A stretch of DNA of 39,091 nt, from positions 1 to 39,091 of the forward strand of contig RGVZ01000023.1 in the NCBI GenBank assembly GCA_010029825.1, given 5' to 3'. This DNA is from a bacterium (GTDB lineage: Bacteria > Bdellovibrionota_B > Oligoflexia > Oligoflexales > RGVZ01). Made by a program: the position numbers and the translations under genes. Below are positions 32,421 to 39,091 of this stretch, one piece after another; the first letter of the stretch is position 1; each line of letters starts with the position of its first letter. The notes beneath the pieces are model-generated. The model searched no databases, was not told where the DNA came from, and worked only from the letters and a program-made list of their open reading frames with translations.

Positions 32421-34541
32421 TCAGGATTTACGCGAGTTGAAACGGAGCGGCTTCTCAACCATCTTGAGCAGCAGGCTGGTCGCCTTGGCATCACCGGCGT
32501 CAGCCGTTTTCATGATCTTCAGGATCCGCTGTTTTGACATCTCGCTGGTCTTGGGAGTGTCGATTTCCATTTTCTTCCCGGTCCTAATGGCATCCTTGAC
32601 CCGCTGCTGCAATCCTCCGACCTTCATCGAAAGGCGTCCGTCCATGGACGAGATCGACAGAGGATCAATGCTGGCGGCTGTTTTCTCTGCCGCCGCGAGG
32701 TCCCCCTTGCGGGCCAGGGCCAGCGCCATGTTGTAGGTGACAAACGGCGCGAAAGACTTTTGGTTTTGTGTCTGCCCCTTGGGAGCTGCCGCGAGGGCTT
32801 CACGATAAAGGGCGATTCCCCGGTCGTGGTCGCCCTTCCATGCCAGGGCAACGGCACGGTTGTTCAAGTGCGCGACAATGTCCATCAGGTCGTTCAACTG
32901 GGCCATCATGGCGGCGGCCTCGTCAAGATCACCCTTCTCGATGGCGACGATGGCCTTCGTCTCGACAACTCTGGGATTGCTGGCGTCGATTTTCTCCGCG
33001 TTCGATGTCATCTCAGACGCGCGTTCCGTGTCGCCGCGGTGCAGTTCCACAGTGGCAAGGTCGGTAAGCCTCTGGATATTGATCGCGACTTCCTTGTTGG
33101 CCTTGTCAAACCAACCGGCCGAACTGTCAAAGTCACCGAGAGCGAAGGCAATCTTTCCCAGCAAGTTGAAGAAATAGGCACCCGTCGCGCCCAGTTTCGC
33201 GGCCGCCTGGGCCTCGAGATAAGCCTCTTCCAGCCTGGCCTCGGCAAGCAGGATTTCCGCGTCCATGATCTTGCGGTGCGGTCCCGGCACCAACATGTCC
33301 TTGGAGCTCGCGGTCCACAGTTTCTTGGCAGCCGGTACGTTGTTTTGTCGCAGCAGTGAACGGACCTTGCGGATGACGCCCTTGAACGACGAGGGCAGGT
33401 TCTCTTCTTTAACGGCGATCCGGATGTGCGTGTCGAGGGCCTCGATCGAAAGTGGCTTCTGGAGCAATACGCCACTGCCCAGTTCCTCGAGCAGCCCCCG
33501 GTCCTGGGGACCCAGTTGCGCGCTCGAGATGATGACCGGCGTGTCATGAATGCCCTTCTGGTGCATGCGCTGCAGGAGCGCCATCCCGGATAATTTCGGC
33601 AGTTTCCATTCCATGATCAGGATGGAACCTGTGTGATGGTCCCGGAGGAAATCCCATGCGGACTCACCGTCCTCAAACTCGGTTACGTCCTTGATGCCAA
33701 GCCCCTCGAGCGCCGTCCGCAGGTGGGTGCGGGCAGCATTGTCGGGATCAACGATGACGCACCTTGAGATGCCGAAGGCTCCCAGCACGGACGTCCCTGA
33801 CTGTTCCAGCGTGGCAATTTCGTCGCGGGTAAAAAGGTTTCCCTGGTCCTTGTCCCTCATATCCGCGACCCGTTGCATCAGGCTCTTGTCCATCCAGAGT
33901 GCCTTGGTCGCGTGCCGTTTTGCGGCGTCCAGCTGTTTGTTGAGGGCGAGGGCGTCGGCATAAAAATAGAGGAACTCGGCGTTGTCCGGTCTGAGCTCGA
34001 CCATCGCGCCGGTCAGTTTGAGGAGGCGGTCGTAAGCCTGGGTGATGCGCAAGTGAAGGCGCGCGTAGTGCAGGGCGACGAGGTCCGGGTTGCAGTCAAG
34101 GCGGATTGCGACATCCATGAGGCTGGTAATCTCGTTCTTGATTGCCTCCACCGCCGCAAACTGGTCGACCGGGTGCCACGACAAAAGCCCCTGTTCGATC
34201 GCCAGCGGCAGGACGTAGGAATCTTCCTGCGAGGCGATGAGAGACCAGAAGGTTTTGTCCAGTTCTTCCGTTTCGCGCAGCAAACGGCCAAGCTGCAGCG
34301 CGTTGGCCTTGTCCTCCGGGTAGAGGGTGGTCAGGATCCACACCGGCCGGGATTGCGGTTTCGGTTCCTCGCCGAGAAGGCGGACAATGTCGCCGACCTC
34401 GGTTGCGCCGTTGACGGTTTTGAATCCGAGAGTCTTTAGCGTACTGGTGATCTGGCTACGCAAGGAGTTGGTCGGGTGGGCAACAATGATTGAGGCGTCT
34501 TTCGCCTCGAATAATTTTTTGAGATCCGACTGACCTGCCAT
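32421..34541 (-). CDS. Pseudo-receiver / TPR regulatory protein
   Basis: A 706-residue cytoplasmic protein. An N-terminal degenerate receiver-like fold (about residues 15-130, ASIIVAHPTNSLRSQITSTL) lacks the acidic cluster. TPR-like helices follow (about 160-230). A second receiver domain (about 255-380) keeps VIVDPDN (acidic site), ISSAQ (Ser/Thr) and LLQKPL (Lys), but the phospho-acceptor position in ILIMEWKLPKLSG is Glu (residue about 311) instead of Asp. The C-terminal 300 residues form a TPR array. ATG 34541 has GGAAGG at good distance. No histidine kinase or DNA-binding domain is adjacent, so output is likely by protein contact. It is transcribed ahead of the MDR enzyme gene. Confidence 0.8.
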   Translation of the reverse strand: MAGQSDLKKLFEAKDASIIVAHPTNSLRSQITSTLKTLGFKTVNGATEVGDIVRLLGEEPKPQSRPVWILTTLYPEDKANALQLGRLLRETEELDKTFWSLIASQEDSYVLPLAIEQGLLSWHPVDQFAAVEAIKNEITSLMDVAIRLDCNPDLVALHYARLHLRITQAYDRLLKLTGAMVELRPDNAEFLYFYADALALNKQLDAAKRHATKALWMDKSLMQRVADMRDKDQGNLFTRDEIATLEQSGTSVLGAFGISRCVIVDPDNAARTHLRTALEGLGIKDVTEFEDGESAWDFLRDHHTGSILIMEWKLPKLSGMALLQRMHQKGIHDTPVIISSAQLGPQDRGLLEELGSGVLLQKPLSIEALDTHIRIAVKEENLPSSFKGVIRKVRSLLRQNNVPAAKKLWTASSKDMLVPGPHRKIMDAEILLAEARLEEAYLEAQAAAKLGATGAYFFNLLGKIAFALGDFDSSAGWFDKANKEVAINIQRLTDLATVELHRGDTERASEMTSNAEKIDASNPRVVETKAIVAIEKGDLDEAAAMMAQLNDLMDIVAHLNNRAVALAWKGDHDRGIALYREALAAAPKGQTQNQKSFAPFVTYNMALALARKGDLAAAEKTAASIDPLSISSMDGRLSMKVGGLQQRVKDAIRTGKKMEIDTPKTSEMSKQRILKIMKTADAGDAKATSLLLKMVEKPLRFNSRKS

Positions 34542-34637
34542 TCTCGACCTTCCGTGGCCATGGGGTATCGTCTCGGGACGCACCCCATGATTTTGCCCTT
34601 TCTTGAGGCCGAGGACAATGCGGTCGCTGGCGGGAAG

Positions 34638-35085
34638 TCACTGGCAAGCATTTTCGTAACGTCCCGTCATTTCTGAGATTTTGATCCGGTAGACCACACC
34701 CAGGGTCGTGTTGGCCCTGATCCCTTCCAGGACCTGGTCCGTGGTCGGTTCACCAGTATCTGTCTGCGGCAGGACGCCTTTGGCCGGCAGGCTGGTCTGG
34801 CTGCGCACGATGGGGGTGAGTCGGCGGAAAAGGAAGCCAGGCGACGACGGACCTCCAATTGGCCATGTTATCCAAATGGTCCACCTCAAAGCACACGCTG
34901 GGATTGGACCTCAGCATCTCGAGCTTGAGGCCCGGATTTGTGTGGCCGTAAATCGCGCCGCCCTCGAACACATAAGTCACCGGGACGATGTAGGTCCGCC
35001 CTGCCGCGTGGCAGCCGAGACGACCGATATGCTCTGTTTTCAGGAGAATTTCGCAATGATTGGGGTCGAGTCGTCCGATACTCAT
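34638..35085 (-). pseudogene. Broken pyridoxamine 5'-phosphate oxidase-family (flavin-binding) gene
   Basis: The first 84 codons from ATG 35085 encode a PPOX/Nim-like flavin-binding protein (HIGRLGCHAAGRTYIVPVTY, YGHTNPGLKLEMLR, FEVDHLDNMANWRSVVAW). At about 34835 homology leaves this frame, and the family-typical segment of about 20 residues after NWRSVVAW is missing. The C-terminal part resumes in another frame (FRRLTPIVRSQTSLPAKG to VVYRIKISEMTGRYE) and stops at 34638. A deletion that is not a multiple of three explains both facts. The 5' frame runs on to a stop near 34750, giving a 111-residue product that would lack the conserved end. The start is one base after the uspA-type stop, so it was the second gene of that pair. 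Confidence 0.7.
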
Positions 35086-35086
35086 T

Positions 35087-36073
35087 TCAAGCGGCCTCCG
35101 GCGGCACGATGAGAGCCATTTTTCCGAGTCGCGCCATCTCGCCGAACGGCACATTTCCAGCCCGGAATGGTTTGCGGTGGAAACTCCGGTGTTGCCCGAA
35201 CACGATGAGGCCCGCGTCCCAGCCTTGTTCTTTGCTGATGGCTGTCTCGATCGTATCCAGCACGGGTCCGTGCAGTACCGATGCCGTGTAATGCCCCTCG
35301 CGGTCCGGATACCATATGGTCTCGTCACTCGCGCGTTCACGAAGTTGCAGGGAAAGATCGTGTTCGAGGTCCTTGAAGAACTCGGACGCGGCCTCTGGCC
35401 TGACGTGCGTGCCCTGGCGCGAGGCATAGCGGCGCAAGGCTGCGGCGAAACGCTCGCGCTGCAGGGGATTGACGTGCATATGATAGACATGCGCGGCATC
35501 CAACGCCTCGGCGAAATAAAAACCGGTGCGAATGGCGGATCGGGACCAAGGGGTGAGGTCATCCGCGATGGCTACGGCCTGGACCTTCTCGTCGATCTGC
35601 CCGGATCCGACAACGAGCACCGGGCAGGGCGCCTCGTGAAGGACGCTGAGCAGTGTTGTCAGGCGATGTTCCTTGTGGCGCCATGAGTCCTCGGGTGAAC
35701 CCAGGACAAGTATCTGCGCCTGGCTCAGGACCGCCTCGGCGACAATCACTTGATTGGCAATCCCCGCGACGACGCGAAGCTCGACCGACAATTCGCCCTT
35801 GAGTTTCCTGGCGACGTCCTCCAGTTGTTGTCGCGCGTCCTCGATCTCAGCCTGCAGGTTGGCGGCCATGACGTCCCCGAGCGGGAGACTCATGTTGCCT
35901 TCGATGCTGGACGTAACGTAGCCGCTCCATTCGCGTACGGAGTGCAGCAGGATCAACTTTGAGCGGCTGCGTCTGGCGATTTCCACGGCGACCTTGACGG
36001 TGTTGCCCAAGGCAGAGTCGAAATCGACGGCCGCGATGACGGGAGTGTGTTTCAGTCTTTTCGGGTCTGACAT
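35087..36073 (-). CDS. Tandem universal stress protein (two UspA domains)
   Basis: A 328-residue protein made of two Usp domains. Domain 1 (about 10-160) starts TPVIAAVDFDSALGNTVKVAVEIARRS and ends APCPVLVVG. Domain 2 (about 165-325) starts VQAVAIADDLTPWSRSAIRTGFYFAEALDA and ends GKMALIVPPEA. The usual ATP-binding pattern G-x2-G-x9-G-S/T is not clear in either half, so nucleotide binding is uncertain. ATG 36073 has AAGGAGG closely upstream, a strong site. It is followed at once by the broken PPOX-family gene. Pairs of Usp and PPOX/pyridoxamine oxidase-like genes are known in stress and hypoxia regulons (general knowledge). Confidence 0.85.
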   Translation of the reverse strand: MSDPKRLKHTPVIAAVDFDSALGNTVKVAVEIARRSRSKLILLHSVREWSGYVTSSIEGNMSLPLGDVMAANLQAEIEDARQQLEDVARKLKGELSVELRVVAGIANQVIVAEAVLSQAQILVLGSPEDSWRHKEHRLTTLLSVLHEAPCPVLVVGSGQIDEKVQAVAIADDLTPWSRSAIRTGFYFAEALDAAHVYHMHVNPLQRERFAAALRRYASRQGTHVRPEAASEFFKDLEHDLSLQLRERASDETIWYPDREGHYTASVLHGPVLDTIETAISKEQGWDAGLIVFGQHRSFHRKPFRAGNVPFGEMARLGKMALIVPPEAA

Positions 36074-36141
36074 CGGGCCTCCTTGCTCGCGCGTTCAGGA
36101 TCCCATGCAGCAAGAATGATACCGGCAGAAAACCGGAAATT

Positions 36142-38559
36142 TCAGGTCCAGAAGTCGTTGATGTGACCGGCGAGGCTTTCGCCTGGACGGGCTTCGTGGA
36201 TGTGATCGATCCAGTGGGCGGGCAGGGATGCCATGCTGGCGACGTCCGAGAAACGCCGGTCCATCAAGACGACAATGCCCCGGTCGTCTCCGGTCCGGAT
36301 GACTCGTCCGGCGGCCTGAACCGATTTTGCCATCGCCGGGTAGGTGTAAGCGTAATCGAATCCGGCCCCGTATTTTTTTTCGAAGTATTCACGCATTTTT
36401 TCGCGGACGGGAGTCACGGCAGGCAAACCCGGCCCGACGATGAACGCGCCAATCAGTTGATCGCCTGGCAAGTCGATACCCTCGGCGAACGTCCCGCCCT
36501 GGACAGCGAGCATCAACAAGGTCTTGCCGGGTAGCGGATCCCGGAACCGCTCCAGCATCGCGGCCGTATCCCGCGGGAATTGTCCGGGCACCTGGGTGAG
36601 GATCTCGATATCGCCCGGGGAAAGTCGCGCGGCCACCTGGTCAAGAAAGGCGAAACTCGGAAAAAAGGCCATGTAATGGCCAGTCTTCATGGCGACGATG
36701 CGCTGGATCGCGGAGGCAATCTTGCCGTAATTCTGTTCCCTTTCGCGCCACAGGGTCGAGACTTGCGGGATCAGGATCGTCTTCTGGTTAACGGCGTCAA
36801 ACGGTGACGCCCATTCAATCGCCTTGTCGGCGGGACGGGTGAGTCCCAGTTCGTTGCGGTAAAAATCAAGGGGCTTCAATGTCGCGGAGAACGCGATGAC
36901 ACTGCTGAACTCATCGAATTTTTCCGCGATGTACGCCGCCGCGTCGAGGCAGTGAACTTCCCACGTTCCGGGTTGCGGGTTGCGCAGGAAAAAGTGGTCG
37001 CGCTCGATGGAGGCCGACAGGAGCGCCGTAAAACGCCGGACCGCGAAGAAAAGTTCAAGATCGAGATTTGTTCTCTCACGGGTTTTTTCGGCCGATCCGG
37101 CGCTTTCGTCGAGGATCGCGTCCAGTATTTTCATTGCGAGCCGGTTCAACTTGTCCGGATCGGGATACGCCCTGGCACCGGTCTCCAGGATTTTTTTCAG
37201 CGTGCGGTGCCAACGCGTTCCCTCGGCGTCCGCGACCTTGAGGGATCCACTCCAATGGTCGCGCGCGCGGTCTGGCAAGTTGTGCGCCTCGTCGACCAGG
37301 ACAACCGGGCGCGGGGCCTCAAGGTCGGCGCCGGCCATTTTCGCGCGTAAGTTGGATTCAGGACTGAACGCGTGATTGTAGTCGCTGACCAGCACGTCAC
37401 GTCGCGGGATGAGTTGCATGGACAACGTGTAGGGACAGACTTGATGCTTTTTGGCGATGGCCTTGATCGACTGCGGAGTCAGCACGGCGCGACGCGAGAG
37501 TTTCCTCAGCAGTCCTGCGTCCGCGACTTTATCGTAATGCCCTTTCGCGTAGGGGCAGGCCTCCGGGGCGCAGTTCACTTCATCGTTCAGGCACAGCTTT
37601 GCCTTGGCTCCGAGGGTGATCGACCTCAAGGGGACACTCTTGGCGAGCTGCTGCGCGGCGTTCTCCGCGACGGTGAACTGGCTGTTTTTTGGTGTCAGGA
37701 ACGCGACCTTCGTGCCGCCCTCCAGGGCGTATTTCAGCGCAGGGAACAGGCTGCCCAGCGATTTCCCGATTCCCGTCGGCGCCTGGCCCAGCAATCGTCC
37801 CTTGGCGCTGCAGGTCGCGTTGATCTCGTCCATGAAGCCTTGCTGGCCAGAGCGGACTTCGGTGAAGGGAAACGCGAGGAGGCCCGCCAGTTTCTTCTGG
37901 CGTTTCACGAACGCGCGACGCTCGCCTTCCCTTTTGATGATGGCCTCAAGGCGTTTGACGAGCCACGACTCGAAATCATCCGGGGTCCAGTGGCGCGCGT
38001 CGAGAGTTTCACTCTCGAGGGATCTCGCGTCGACCACGATGAGGCGGTCGGGGATTTCCTCCGGAGCGTCGCGTGATTCCGCGCTCATCCAACGGTAGCA
38101 CGCGAGTTGCAACCAGTACGGATGACGCGGGTCGGACTGCAGTTTCCTGACAAGACTCCCCGGGCGGTAGGTGCTCTTGATTTCGTCGTATGTTCCGTCC
38201 GGGCGCAGGCCGTCGGCCCGGCCCTGGATGGTGACTTCGTCCTTGCCGAGAAGGATTGTTTTTCGCAACGCGATTTCCGTCCGGTACCCGGGGATGGTTT
38301 CCTTCATGCGTGCCAAGGGCAGGATCCCCGAAAATCTCGTCTGGCGATTCCTTGATGTCGCCGCGCGGATCAGGATCAACAAGGATGTCGTGAACGGAAA
38401 GTTGGAGCTTAATGGGTCACCCAAAGGGACAAGTGGTGCGTGCTGGTGAACGAAACCAAGATCTACGAGTAATTTAACCGGACGCGAAAGGTTTGTGGAG
38501 GGTTGTCCGAGACGCCCTCTTATCTCTGAGATTTTGTGGCTGGCTGCTGTCGGTGACAA
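36142..38559 (-). CDS. Rad3/DinG-type Fe-S helicase with N-terminal PD-(D/E)XK nuclease-like domain
   Basis: An 805-codon frame. Residues about 85-160 carry a PD-(D/E)XK nuclease core: GRADG (Asp116), DEIKS (Glu126, Lys128) and YWLQLACYRWM. The helicase follows: Walker A GQAPTGIGKS (258-267), four Cys for a 4Fe-4S cluster (323, 330, 335, 375), the DEAH box (423-426) and motif VI QAAGRVIRTGDDRG. This is the superfamily 2 XPD-like group with a 5'-3' polarity in known members, acting in DNA repair or R-loop removal. The first about 38 residues come from another protein (see separate entry). The true start is unclear: TTG 38559 is the longest, and no ATG exists before the Met at codon 85. It stands alone on the minus strand. 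Confidence 0.85.
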   Translation of the reverse strand: MSPTAASHKISEIRGRLGQPSTNLSRPVKLLVDLGFVHQHAPLVPLGDPLSSNFPFTTSLLILIRAATSRNRQTRFSGILPLARMKETIPGYRTEIALRKTILLGKDEVTIQGRADGLRPDGTYDEIKSTYRPGSLVRKLQSDPRHPYWLQLACYRWMSAESRDAPEEIPDRLIVVDARSLESETLDARHWTPDDFESWLVKRLEAIIKREGERRAFVKRQKKLAGLLAFPFTEVRSGQQGFMDEINATCSAKGRLLGQAPTGIGKSLGSLFPALKYALEGGTKVAFLTPKNSQFTVAENAAQQLAKSVPLRSITLGAKAKLCLNDEVNCAPEACPYAKGHYDKVADAGLLRKLSRRAVLTPQSIKAIAKKHQVCPYTLSMQLIPRRDVLVSDYNHAFSPESNLRAKMAGADLEAPRPVVLVDEAHNLPDRARDHWSGSLKVADAEGTRWHRTLKKILETGARAYPDPDKLNRLAMKILDAILDESAGSAEKTRERTNLDLELFFAVRRFTALLSASIERDHFFLRNPQPGTWEVHCLDAAAYIAEKFDEFSSVIAFSATLKPLDFYRNELGLTRPADKAIEWASPFDAVNQKTILIPQVSTLWREREQNYGKIASAIQRIVAMKTGHYMAFFPSFAFLDQVAARLSPGDIEILTQVPGQFPRDTAAMLERFRDPLPGKTLLMLAVQGGTFAEGIDLPGDQLIGAFIVGPGLPAVTPVREKMREYFEKKYGAGFDYAYTYPAMAKSVQAAGRVIRTGDDRGIVVLMDRRFSDVASMASLPAHWIDHIHEARPGESLAGHINDFWT

Positions 38560-38571
38560 GGCAATGCATCA
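38440..38571 (-). pseudogene. Winged-helix remnant of a DUF234-type AAA ATPase, fused in frame to the helicase
   Basis: Reading the minus strand through the helicase start gives IALSPTAASHKISEI, then RGRLGQPSTNLSRPVKLLV, then DLGFV. This is the typical winged-helix of archaeal/bacterial DUF234 ATPases (pattern SEIAxRLGQPxTNLSRPLxxLxDLGFV). An in-frame TGA lies directly upstream (about 38572), and the ATPase domain that should precede it is absent. Similarity ends after DLGFV, where the helicase N-terminus begins. It is best read as a 3' gene fragment joined by recombination. Confidence 0.6.
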
Positions 38572-38716
38572 GTGATTGCGAGGATCCGGCGAGTACAAGC
38601 TGGGAGTACAGGGAAACCAAGGGTTTGGGCCATGTCACTTGAGATCTTTTCCACCTGTAGCACCGGGTGTCCTTCGATCGCCTGCCTTCATGATCTCTCC
38701 GGTTACAGCAATATGC

Positions 38717-38746
38717 TTACAAAACATAATGCTCGTTGAGTATAAT
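38717..38746 (+). promoter_or_regulatory. Putative sigma-70 promoter
   Basis: A perfect -10 TATAAT (38741-38746) is preceded by TTACAA (38717-38722) at 18 nt. It points toward the ATPase fragment beginning at 38880, leaving a leader of about 130 nt that contains the inverted repeat. The -35 match is weak. Confidence 0.4.
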
Positions 38747-38828
38747 AAGTTCAAGGCGACCATTGATGTTGGTTGCAGATCAGTTTATGGGGCTTTTGGA
38801 GGAACTTGCCGGGCAGTCACCGCGGCGA

Positions 38829-38857
38829 GTGGTGGAATTGGCTGCGAATTCCACCAC
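38829..38857. repeat. 11-bp inverted repeat with 7-bp loop
   Basis: GTGGTGGAATT (38829-38839) and AATTCCACCAC (38847-38857) are perfect complements around GGCTGCG. No T-tract follows, so it is more likely an operator, a recombination site or an mRNA hairpin than a terminator. It lies 22 bp before the ATG of the ATPase fragment. Confidence 0.6.
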
Positions 38858-38879
38858 GCCGTGAAGTAATTTCCAATAC

Positions 38880-39091
38880 ATGTTTAACCCCTTGAAATTA
38901 CGGGATTATATCCGGCGCCAGAAAAGAGCTTTTTTTGATTTTAGGGCCGCGCGTGACCGGAAAATCCATCTGGCTCAAGCAGATTCTTGCTCTTTCTGGC
39001 TCCAGTGCACGGAAGTCTCCATAAGTCAAGAGCGGATCATTACCAACGTTGGAATTCAAGACAAGATGCCGATCATGGAGAGCGCATTATG
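38880..39091 (+). pseudogene. N-terminal fragment of an AAA (DUF4143-type) ATPase, frameshifted, runs off the right edge
   Basis: ATG 38880 opens MFNPLKLRDYIRRQKRAF, the usual start of AAA_14/DUF4143 ATPases, which should continue into the P-loop. The P-loop is present, but in another frame: LILGPRVTGKSIWLKQIL from about 38935. A run of seven T (38930-38936) sits at the break, and six T would restore one frame. The P-loop frame then stops at TAA 39022, so a single base change would not rescue a full protein within view. The initial frame stays open to the edge but loses homology. Such ATPases are common as multi-copy or defence-associated genes. This copy appears degraded. Confidence 0.55.

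Larger units (their letters stand above)
38572..38879. other. Gene-poor AT-richer spacer
   Basis: About 310 bp with no convincing gene on either strand. A frame of 97 codons on the plus strand (38576-38869) has no ribosome site and no family signature. The stretch has visibly lower GC than the rest of the window and contains a putative promoter (38717-38746) and an 11-bp inverted repeat (38829-38857), both listed separately. It separates two ATPase fragments of opposite orientation. Confidence 0.5.

Noticed and set aside
38576-38869. A 97-codon frame on the plus strand
   Set aside because: No ribosome site and no family motif; its sequence contains the promoter-like and inverted-repeat elements, so it is treated as noncoding.

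Overview
The window looks like a chromosomal segment of a flagellated, Gram-negative bacterium with GC-rich coding regions. Support for a didermic cell: an LpxH-like lipid A hydrolase, a FadL-type outer-membrane channel, a second predicted outer-membrane barrel and a lipoprotein. Support for flagella: fliD, a fliN-type switch gene, flbD and a FlgT-like domain. The order acpP-rpiB-glyA-nrdR-ribE-ribB-ribH-nusB, together with prkA-yeaH-spoVR, resembles the layout known from deltaproteobacteria-type lineages (Desulfobacterota, Myxococcota, Bdellovibrionota). This placement is an inference from gene order, and other deep-branching flagellated phyla are possible. There is no CRISPR array, no intact transposase and no rRNA. 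One tRNA gene, Met(CAT), is present.

Layout. 1-2761 (+): the 3' end of fmt, ispA and two unrecognised genes, one of them secreted. 2823-4571 (+): a large ChaN-like protein. 4537-8370 (-): an flbD-led cluster with a secreted TPR protein and a membrane coiled-coil protein. 8489-9611 (+): prfB with a programmed +1 frameshift. 9768-16179 (+): prkA-yeaH-spoVR followed by a FlgT-like/outer-membrane barrel fusion. 16152-16967 (-): LpxH-like phosphoesterase. 17111-18367 (+): FadL-like porin. 18491-27190 (+): acpP, then a long run rpiB-glyA-nrdR-ribE-(caspase-like lipoprotein)-ribB-ribH-nusB-(unknown)-(membrane GT-C-like protein). 27350-29174 (+): fliD and a small helical, possibly FliT-like protein that runs into a tRNA gene on the other strand. 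29271-31428: a small membrane protein (-), a thiolase (+), a cluster of dispersed repeats, and an orphan fliN behind a combined terminator/sigma-28 promoter. 31412-36073 (-): an enoyl reductase-like MDR enzyme, a pseudo-receiver/TPR regulator, a broken PPOX-family gene and a tandem UspA protein. 36142-38559 (-): a Rad3/DinG-type helicase with an N-terminal nuclease-like domain. 38560-39091: AT-richer, with fragments of AAA ATPases.

How the genes fit together. One-carbon and nucleotide functions (glyA, nrdR, fmt), riboflavin synthesis and transcription (nusB) form a housekeeping core. The riboflavin set here lacks ribD, and the GTP cyclohydrolase II half of its ribB fusion has lost its zinc cysteines, so the first steps must be encoded elsewhere. 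Flagellar genes are scattered singly rather than clustered. Two of them (fliD, fliN) have sigma-28-like promoters that share a CCGAAA core.

The points most worth a second look are: the terminator/sigma-28 promoter overlap before fliN; the caspase-like lipoprotein inside the riboflavin operon; the FlgT-like/barrel fusion beside prkA-yeaH-spoVR; the receiver domain whose phospho-acceptor Asp is replaced by Glu; and the helicase whose N-terminus carries the winged-helix remnant of another protein.
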